This document shows positions 6,826-11,627 of a DNA stretch of 11,627 nt, piece after piece. Source of the stretch: Rhizobiaceae bacterium. GTDB lineage: Bacteria; Pseudomonadota; Alphaproteobacteria; Rhizobiales; Rhizobiaceae. Both the position numbers and the translations under genes were made by a program. Position 1 is the stretch's first letter. Each line of letters starts with the position of its first letter. The notes beneath the pieces are model-generated. The model was given only the letters and a program-made list of their open reading frames with translations. It searched no databases and was not told the origin of the DNA. Where the stretch lies: the NCBI GenBank assembly GCA_020696915.1, contig JAJFMR010000053.1, positions 1-11,627 on the forward strand. Direction: 5' to 3'.

Positions 6826-6988
6826 GCCGGCCTTGTAGCCGAGTGCATGCACGATGGCGAGGGCGTCGTGTTCACCTCATCTTCGCCCCCAACGCGGCAG
6901 CGGCCGAAGAATTGAGGCCGCCGCGCCAGCGGCAATGGACGATCAAACAATCTGCGGTTCGGGAGCACCCGCCGATAATCCCTGAATT

Positions 6989-7077
6989 GGACCTGTCGCG
7001 GAAGCCGCTGAGGACCGCGATCAGAGACAACCTGGCGCCGGAAGCGAAATTCCGAACCCCAGGTCCGCTTCCGCGAC
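6989..7077. repeat. Intergenic cluster of overlapping inverted repeats
   Basis: The gap 6826-7131 has no gene, but it holds several inverted repeats that share arms. GTCGCGGAAGC (6995-7005) is repeated inverted at 7067-7077, an exact 11-bp match. GGAAGCG (7040-7046) is inverted at 7066-7072. TCGCGG (6996-7001) is inverted at 7015-7020. GGACCT (6989-6994) is inverted at 7061-7066. These stems cannot all form at once. It could be a palindromic intergenic element (rhizobial RIME-like mosaic), or an RNA structure in the leader of the SDR gene or the 3' end of the lipoprotein gene transcript. I cannot assign a known family. I see nothing else notable in 6826-6988 or 7078-7131. Confidence 0.5.
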
Positions 7078-7131
7078 CTTCAGCGAAAATCACGTGGGTC
7101 GGGTCGAAAGTGCGGCGGGGAGCACGAGAAT

Positions 7132-7470
7132 TCAGTCGCCGGCTGGCAATGCTGTTCCGCCAGCAGCTGCCACTAGCCCCGCGGCGTCCTCCACCGAGGC
7201 GATCAATGTGCCGTCGGGATGAATTTCCCAGAAGAGCTCGGCGTCCACTTCTTCCATTGCCGGATCGACCGGCAGGCATTGTGCGAAAAGTTGCTCGAAC
7301 TGGCTGGCAAAAGCGCCAAATGACGACGGAAGCTCCTCGTCGCATTCTTCCTTCGTCTCGTATACTGACGTCGGCGCCGGCAACTCTCGGCATTGAGAAA
7401 AATCATCTGAACAGCCGATTATCAGGAGCAAAGCTGCAATGTGTTCCACGGCACGATGTCCTTGGACCAT
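7132..7470 (-). CDS. Small predicted lipoprotein, unknown function
   Basis: The frame encodes up to 112 residues. A hydrophobic run AALLLIIGC ends in a plausible lipobox (IIGC), with the lipid-attached cysteine at residue 20 when counted from ATG 7470, followed by SDDFSQCREL. The mature part is acidic and has the motif pair YETKEECDEELP and AQCLPVDPAMEE, then a WEIHPDGTLIASVE strand. Four cysteines after the first could form disulfides in the periplasm. It resembles small uncharacterised lipoproteins of rhizobia, but I cannot name a family. The start is uncertain: ATG 7470 has no clear ribosome binding site, whereas GTG 7449 has AAGGA nine bases upstream and gives a very short signal, with little positive charge. 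That weakness may mean the 5' end is damaged, since an insertion-sequence remnant lies about 130 bases upstream. Confidence 0.65.
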   Translation of the reverse strand: MVQGHRAVEHIAALLLIIGCSDDFSQCRELPAPTSVYETKEECDEELPSSFGAFASQFEQLFAQCLPVDPAMEEVDAELFWEIHPDGTLIASVEDAAGLVAAAGGTALPAGD

Positions 7471-7544
7471 TTGACCATGCGCTCGTCTCAGCAGGCAGAG
7501 ATCAGTGTGGTGAGCGCAGATCATATTCCACGCTGACGTCGGGG

Positions 7545-7563
7545 AAGATCATGATACGATCTT
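7545..7563. other. Dyad AAGATC-N7-GATCTT upstream of the lipoprotein gene
   Basis: A perfect 6-bp inverted repeat with a 7-base spacer lies about 75 bases before the lipoprotein start. A second AGATCAT copy occurs at 7518-7524. It may be an operator, or it may be part of the end of the adjacent insertion-sequence remnant. No firm promoter hexamers accompany it; a TATGAT-like -10 on the minus strand near 7521-7526 has only a poor -35. Confidence 0.25.
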
Positions 7564-7594
7564 TGAGAGACCGATAGTTGTACCAACGGACGGG

Positions 7595-7842
7595 TCGTGT
7601 TCCGGGGAGTGGTGTAGGCTAGGGGATGATCGCCGTGCACTTCGGCATGGCTGGTTCAGAACGCCACGCCTGGCAGGCTGACGAGAGGATCATCCGATGG
7701 TTTCCGGCGTCATGTATCTGGGCTGGACGTGCCATTCGTCATTCCTGTTCAAGAAGCAGGGCACCGATCAGCCGGATGATGGCAGGGCCATTGGGGAAGA
7801 TGCCGAGTCAGTTGGTGATGCGGTGGATGTCAGCTAACTTGC
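7595..7842 (-). mobile_element. IS256-family insertion sequence remnant (right part)
   Basis: This segment carries the last part of an IS256-family transposase (7656 to about 7842) plus the downstream tail that normally follows it. In the minus-strand reading, the tail contains CTACACCACTCCCCGGAACA at about 7597-7616, which resembles the CTACACCAC...GGACACGATC end seen in rhizobial IS256 members. The left part of the element and most of the transposase are missing, and I cannot define terminal inverted repeats or a target duplication, so the boundaries are approximate. It lies directly in front of the sensor kinase gene and is inactive. Confidence 0.6.
7656..7842 (-). pseudogene. IS256-family transposase, frameshifted C-terminal fragment
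   Basis: Read on the minus strand in three frames, this stretch gives successive pieces of the conserved end of IS256-family (mutator-type, DDE) transposases. ADIHRITN near 7811-7834 matches the AEIKRRTN region and is followed by an in-frame stop. GIFPNGPAIIRLIGALLLEQ (7745-7804) matches the xGIFPNxxAxIRLVGALLLEQ block. After a frameshift comes NDEWHVQPRYMTPETI (7698-7745). After another shift comes DDPLVSLPGVAF with a stop at 7656. The order and spacing fit the true C-terminus of the family, so this is a real remnant with at least two frameshifts and one nonsense change. The catalytic DDE domain is absent. Beyond about 7842 the similarity is lost. Confidence 0.75.
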
Positions 7843-7907
7843 ACGCTCTCATCAGGCAGCTGAACGTCACCCACGGATGCCGCATAGCCACATTGGGCAA
7901 ACTGAGG

Positions 7908-9779
7908 ATGAAGCGGCTGGTCAGCATGTGGATCGCCGCCGCCGTCATTGTCTTCATCTCGGTTGGCGAGACCGCCGCTCAACCCGCATCTGGCGAGACT
8001 GCCGTTCAGCCGAAGAGAATCGTGGTCCTTCATTCGTATGGGCTTAATTTCCAGCCGTGGGTCGCATGGAGCAGGGAGATCCGCAGTCAGCTGAACCGCC
8101 AGTCGCCCTGGCCGCTGGACATTCAAGAATATTCCCTCGTCACGGCTCGGGATGGCGACGCGGCTGCCGAGGTGAAGTTTGTTGAATATCTCAATGCGCT
8201 CTACGCTCGAGAGCCTCCCGGTTTAATCGTCGCTATCGGTGCACCCGCGGCGCGGTTCGTCCAGCAATACAGGGCAGACCTGTTTCCGACGATGCCGATG
8301 CTCCTCGCGGCGGTCAATGTACTCCGGGTTGATCAAACCATGTTGTCCGCGCAAGACGCCGTGGTCGGGACGCGCGTCGATCACGTCGTTCTTGTCAAAA
8401 ACATTCTGCGGCTGTTGCCGGAGACGAAGGCCATCGCGATGATAATCGGAAACTCTCCGCCCGAGCGTTTTTGGGTTGGCGAGGTGCAGCGAGAACTGAA
8501 GCCGCTGCTCGAGAACAAGGTTGAATTGCTCTTCTATAACGAGCGGCCGTTCGAAGAGACCCTGAAGGAACTTGCAATTTTGCCACCCCGAAGTGCGATC
8601 TTTTTTCAGCAGATGATGGTGGACGGCGCCGGTGCCGTCTATGGAGACAAGGAGCCATTGAAGCGCATCTCCGAGGTCGCCAACGCCCCGATTTTTACGT
8701 TCGACGAGTCTTTGTTCAACGGGGAGGTTGTTGGCGGCCCGATGTCTTCACCAGCAGAAGGTGCCCGACGGACCGCTGCTGTTGCCGTCCGGATACTGAG
8801 AGGCGAGAAGGCGGCTGGCATCAAGGTTCCTCCGATCGAATTCTCGACGCCGAAATACGACTGGCGACAGCTGCAGCGCTGGAACATCAGCGAGAGCCGC
8901 CTGCCGTCCGGAAGCGAAGTCTTGTTTCGGGAGCAATCGGCGTGGGAACGGTATTCCTGGCAAATCGCCGCCATCACTGCGGTTGTTCTGATACAGGCCG
9001 GGCTTATCATGACCCTGCTTTATGAACACCGCAGGCGTCGATGGGCCGAAGTGCAGTCCCGGCAGCGCATGGAAGAGCTTACTCATGTCAATCGCCTATC
9101 GACAGCCAGCGAACTGACCGCGTTGATAGCTCACGAAATAAACCAGCCACTCGGCGCTATTCGGAGCAACGCCGAAACCGCAGAGATCATCGTGAAATCA
9201 TCGAGCCCCGACATGGCTGAACTCGGGGTAATCGTGAGCGATATACTGCGTGTTGGCCAGCGCGCGGCGGAAGTCGTCCTGAGGATGCGCAGCCTCCTGA
9301 AAAAGGCACCCTTCGAACTGAAAAGTCTCGATCTCAACGACCTCGCCCGCGAAACCGTCGAATTCCTTTCGCCGCTGGCTATCGGGCGAAAAGTCGAACT
9401 CCTTGGTGCGACCACGCCGGATGCACTTCCGATCCTCGGGGACCGCATTCAACTTCAACAAGTCGTTGTGAACCTTGTAGTGAACGGGATCCACGCGATC
9501 GAGGAGGCATCGAGCCACAATCGCATCATCAGCATCCGGACTTCGAGGGTCGAAGAGTTTGCCGAACTGTCCATCTCTGATCGCGGATCGGGCATTCCCG
9601 AAGACAAACTAAGTCAGATCTTCAAACCGTTCTTCACCACCAAAGCGGAAGGCATGGGCATGGGACTATCCATCGCTCGGACCATCGTCGAGGGACATAA
9701 GGGGCAGATATGGGCGGAAAATCAGCGTGGCAGCGGCGCATTGTTTCGGATCAGACTTCCTCTTAAACGGCTCTCATGA
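7908..9779 (+). CDS. Sensor histidine kinase with ABC-substrate-binding-like periplasmic domain
   Basis: This 623-residue inner-membrane kinase probably senses a ligand in the periplasm and phosphorylates a response regulator. Residues 1-25 form a signal peptide or membrane anchor (MKRLVSMWIAAAVIVFISVG, then ETAAQ). Residues about 37-330 resemble the ABC_sub_bind domain (RIVVLHSYG, then LIVAIGAPAARFV). A membrane helix spans about 352-372. The HisKA part has the phosphoacceptor His409 in IAHEINQPLGAIRSN, typical of FixL/DctB-like kinases. The ATPase domain is complete: N-box NLVVNGIHAIEE (522-533), DRGSGI (558-563), FKPFFTTK (572-579) and GMGMGLSIA (582-590). No PAS or receiver domain is present. 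ATG 7908 is chosen by the signal peptide; GAGG abuts it without spacing, so the ribosome binding site is poor. The open frame extends upstream to 7626 but is antisense to the transposase remnant. No response regulator gene lies next to it. Confidence 0.92.
   Translation: MKRLVSMWIAAAVIVFISVGETAAQPASGETAVQPKRIVVLHSYGLNFQPWVAWSREIRSQLNRQSPWPLDIQEYSLVTARDGDAAAEVKFVEYLNALYAREPPGLIVAIGAPAARFVQQYRADLFPTMPMLLAAVNVLRVDQTMLSAQDAVVGTRVDHVVLVKNILRLLPETKAIAMIIGNSPPERFWVGEVQRELKPLLENKVELLFYNERPFEETLKELAILPPRSAIFFQQMMVDGAGAVYGDKEPLKRISEVANAPIFTFDESLFNGEVVGGPMSSPAEGARRTAAVAVRILRGEKAAGIKVPPIEFSTPKYDWRQLQRWNISESRLPSGSEVLFREQSAWERYSWQIAAITAVVLIQAGLIMTLLYEHRRRRWAEVQSRQRMEELTHVNRLSTASELTALIAHEINQPLGAIRSNAETAEIIVKSSSPDMAELGVIVSDILRVGQRAAEVVLRMRSLLKKAPFELKSLDLNDLARETVEFLSPLAIGRKVELLGATTPDALPILGDRIQLQQVVVNLVVNGIHAIEEASSHNRIISIRTSRVEEFAELSISDRGSGIPEDKLSQIFKPFFTTKAEGMGMGLSIARTIVEGHKGQIWAENQRGSGALFRIRLPLKRLS
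7965..8012 (+). repeat. Imperfect tandem duplication in the kinase signal region
   Basis: A 27-base unit at 7965-7991 (GGCGAGACCGCCGCTCAACC plus seven bases) is followed directly by a 21-base partial copy at 7992-8012 with four differences. At protein level this repeats GETAAQP as GETAVQP. It falls at the predicted signal-peptide cleavage site and probably only lengthens the linker. Confidence 0.5.
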
Positions 9780-9789
9780 GGGAGCTTTT
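9770..9789 (+). terminator. Intrinsic terminator overlapping the kinase stop codon
   Basis: GCTCTC (9770-9775) pairs with GGGAGC (9780-9785), with one G-T pair, around the loop ATGA, and TTTT follows at 9786-9789. The loop contains the kinase TGA stop codon. The compact stem, short loop and T-run make this the best intrinsic terminator in the window. Its presence directly at the stop suggests that the kinase is not followed by a co-transcribed gene. Confidence 0.6.
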
Positions 9790-10017
9790 ACAGCGGAAGC
9801 CATAGGAAACGGGGGCGGCCGGCCGGACCCTTGGGTCGATAGTCAGAGCCGCCGTATTTGTACTTGCCGACCACCAGACCGCCGTACGTTCCTCGAGTTT
9901 GTAGCCTGCGTACTCCAAGCGATATCGAAGGCCGTCTTCATCGATGACCCCATCAACCTACGCATGTTCTCGAATCCGTATCTGACCGCGGGAGCGTACG
10001 CCCTTTGCGCACCCTGA
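9788..10017 (-). pseudogene. Decayed gene of unknown family, at least one frameshift
   Basis: No intact gene occupies 9780-10056, but the minus strand gives protein-like text that shifts frame. Upstream is AYAPAVRYGFENMR (about 9956-10000); next, in another frame, VDGVIDEDGLRYRLEY and AGYKLEERT (9883-9957); then, shifted again, GGLVVGKYKYGGSDYRPKG and PAGRPRFLWLPL, ending at a TAA at 9788-9790. Read without the first shift, the middle frame is preceded by a TAG at 9958-9960. The segments are rich in Tyr, Gly and charged residues in a pattern unlike chance translation, and they join in a sensible order. I do not recognise the family. The beginning of the gene is lost or unclear. Its stop overlaps the T-run of the kinase terminator on the other strand. 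Confidence 0.5.
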
Positions 10018-10056
10018 CCGTCGCTTGTTGCGGTGGCTACCGAATGCCGGATCGAT

Positions 10057-11627
10057 CTAGCCCCCGGTCAGCAATTCCATGATCGACATCCGGCGCTTCT
10101 GCGGCGGGCCGCCGACCTCAGCGCTCGGGCGCCGGATCGTTGCGGCTGGCGGGCCGGAGCCGGCAACCACGTCCAGGCCCGGCGGTCGGAAGCCGCGCTC
10201 GCCGGTGGTGATCCCGGTTTGCGAAGCCGCGGCCACACCGGCAGGTGCCTTGTCGGCCGGAACTGCCGGATCCTCCGCCTGTCGCCTTGGCGGTGCCGCC
10301 TCGCGCGACGCCGACTGACCGTCCCCGGGTCGCCAGCGTCCCGGCAGCGCTGCCTTCGGCACCCCTGCGTGAGCGGCGACCATGAATTCGTGCCACGCTT
10401 CGGCCGGCAACCCGCCACCCGTCACCCGCTTCATCGGCGAGCCATCGTCATTGCCGAACCAGACGCCGGTCGTGAGGTTCGCCGTGTAGCCGATGAACCA
10501 GGCGTCTCGCGAATTCTGGCTGGTGCCGGTCTTGCCCGCGGCCGGCCAGGCGAAGGCCGCCTTTGTCGCCGTGCCGGCCTCGATCGTGCCGGTCATCATG
10601 GCGTTCATCATGCCGACGATTTCGGGCCTCAGAACGCGCGGACTGCCGGCACGCCGGTGCTCGTAGAGAACTTCGCCGGACACCTTGGCGATGCGGCGGA
10701 TGATAGGCAGGTCGGGCCGGTAGCCGCCATTGGCAAACGGCACATAGGCAGCCGTCAGCTCGAGCGGCGTCACTTCGGAGGTGCCGAGTGCAATCGAGGA
10801 GTTGGCGGTGAGCTCGGATTCGATGCCCAGCCGATGCGCCGCCTCCACCACCGCATCGGGGCCCACTTCCATGACCAGTTGCGCGGCCACCGAGTTCAGG
10901 GACTTGGCCAGCGCGGTGGCCAGCGTCACCTTCCCGAAATACTTGCCCTGGTAATTTTCGGGAGTCCATTTCCCGATCCGCACTGGCGCGTCGTTGCGCA
11001 CGCTGTCCGGGGTGCGGCCCTCTTCCAGGGCAGCCAGGAAGACGAACGGCTTGAAAGCCGAGCCAGGCTGGCGGCGGGCCTCGGAGGCCCGGTCGAACTG
11101 GCTGTTGGCGTAATCGTAGCCGCCGACCATCGCCCGGACCGCACCGGAATTGTCGATCGACACCAGGGCGCCCTGGCTGATGTTCAACCTGCGGCCATTC
11201 TCCCTGACCAGCCGCCTGATGGACGCTTCGGCAAGCTTCTGCAGGTCGAGATCGACGGTGGTGTCGACGATGATGTCGGCATCGACCTCGCCGATCAGCG
11301 AGGGCAGCTCCTCCATCACCCGGTCGGCGACATAGTTCTCGGAGCCCGTCCGATAAGACGCCGCGCGGCTTGCCGGCGCCGACAGCGCCGCCGTCATCTC
11401 CCGATCGCCGATGAGCCTCTCTTCGCGCATGGCGGCAAGCACGAGCTCGGCGCGCTCCCCGGCGGCTTGTGGATCGCGGGCCGGCGACAATCTGGACGGT
11501 GCCTTGAGCAGGCCGGCCAGCAGCGCCGCTTGCGACAGGGTGACGTCGCGGGCACCCTTCGAGAAATAGCGTCGGGCCGCTGCCTCGACACCATAGGCGC
11601 CAGAGCCGAAATAGACCCTGTTCAGAT
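10057..11627 (-). CDS. Class A penicillin-binding protein (PBP1A family), C-terminal part
   Basis: The gene enters from the right edge; 522 residues plus the stop are visible. Bifunctional PBPs polymerise lipid II into glycan strands and cross-link the stem peptides in the periplasm. The first 46 visible residues (LNRVYFGSGAYGVEAAARRY, then LSQAALLAGLLKAPS) are the end of the GT51 transglycosylase domain. The transpeptidase domain shows all three penicilloyl-serine motifs: Ser189-x-x-Lys192 in GSAFKPF, the SLN motif at 242-244 and the KTG triad at 365-367 in AGKTGTSQNSRDAWFIGYT. After about residue 420 comes a roughly 100-residue Pro/Ala/Gly-rich tail that ends in the basic RRMSIMELLTGG. An internal TTG at 11490 is not the real start, since the family sequence continues upstream of it. 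The N-terminal membrane anchor and the catalytic Glu of GT51 are outside the window. Confidence 0.95.
   Translation of the reverse strand, partial: LNRVYFGSGAYGVEAAARRYFSKGARDVTLSQAALLAGLLKAPSRLSPARDPQAAGERAELVLAAMREERLIGDREMTAALSAPASRAASYRTGSENYVADRVMEELPSLIGEVDADIIVDTTVDLDLQKLAEASIRRLVRENGRRLNISQGALVSIDNSGAVRAMVGGYDYANSQFDRASEARRQPGSAFKPFVFLAALEEGRTPDSVRNDAPVRIGKWTPENYQGKYFGKVTLATALAKSLNSVAAQLVMEVGPDAVVEAAHRLGIESELTANSSIALGTSEVTPLELTAAYVPFANGGYRPDLPIIRRIAKVSGEVLYEHRRAGSPRVLRPEIVGMMNAMMTGTIEAGTATKAAFAWPAAGKTGTSQNSRDAWFIGYTANLTTGVWFGNDDGSPMKRVTGGGLPAEAWHEFMVAAHAGVPKAALPGRWRPGDGQSASREAAPPRRQAEDPAVPADKAPAGVAAASQTGITTGERGFRPPGLDVVAGSGPPAATIRRPSAEVGGPPQKRRMSIMELLTGG

Noticed and set aside
6843..7577. 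A 244-codon plus-strand open frame across the SDR-lipoprotein gap
   Set aside because: It is low-complexity, rich in Arg and Pro, lacks motifs and runs antisense to the better supported lipoprotein gene.
7590..7606. GGAAC followed by CGTT on the minus strand in the insertion-sequence tail
   Set aside because: The spacer is only about 10 bases, too short for an EcfG promoter.
7626..7907. N-terminal extension of the sensor kinase by 94 codons
   Set aside because: These codons are antisense to a transposase remnant and precede a good signal peptide, so they are not part of the protein.
9814..9827. Palindrome GGCCGGCC in a G/C run
   Set aside because: It falls within the decayed gene's PAGRPR codons and is expected by chance in GC-rich DNA.
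1..11627. CRISPR arrays, tRNA or rRNA genes, phage structural genes, toxin-antitoxin pairs
   Set aside because: I looked for regular direct repeats, tRNA T-arm signatures and characteristic protein motifs on both strands and found none that hold up by eye.

Overview
The window is GC-rich DNA that reads as a chromosome segment from an alphaproteobacterium, most likely Hyphomicrobiales (Rhizobiaceae or Phyllobacteriaceae type). Three things suggest this: the gene order cysG, DUF2849, cysI, DUF934; an EcfG-type general stress promoter in front of a host-attachment-family gene; and a sensor kinase with an ABC-substrate-binding-like periplasmic domain, a type common in rhizobia. No search was run, so the taxonomy is inference.

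Layout. At 1-134 (minus) is the start of an unrecognised gene that leaves the left edge. At 234-872 (minus) is grpE, with a good -35/-10 promoter behind it. At 1074-1325 (plus) is a small unrecognised gene that may have an EcfG-type promoter. It converges on a compact minus-strand sulfur operon (5366 down to 1355): cysG (siroheme synthase), DUF2849 (ATGA overlap with cysG), cysI (siroheme sulfite reductase) and DUF934. CysG makes the siroheme that CysI needs to reduce sulfite to sulfide; the two DUF proteins are recurrent but poorly understood partners. Divergent from this operon, 5612-6061 (plus) encodes a host-attachment-family protein behind a clear GGAAC-N16-CGTT motif. It converges on an SDR oxidoreductase (6825-6082, minus).

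From about 6830 to 10056 the character changes. Coding density falls and codon use looks less GC-biased. The stretch holds a small predicted lipoprotein gene, an intergenic segment with mutually exclusive inverted repeats, a frameshifted remnant of an IS256-family transposase, a full-length but apparently orphan hybrid-architecture sensor histidine kinase (7908-9779), and a second decayed gene of unknown family (about 9788-10017). It looks like an accessory patch between conserved genes. The right end (10057-11627, minus) is the C-terminal part of a class A penicillin-binding protein that runs off the window.

I see no CRISPR array, rRNA, tRNA or complete mobile element. The most interesting points are the stress promoter of the attachment-family gene, the orphan kinase between two gene remnants, the competing stems at 6989-7077, and the DUF2849/DUF934 partners of sulfite reductase.
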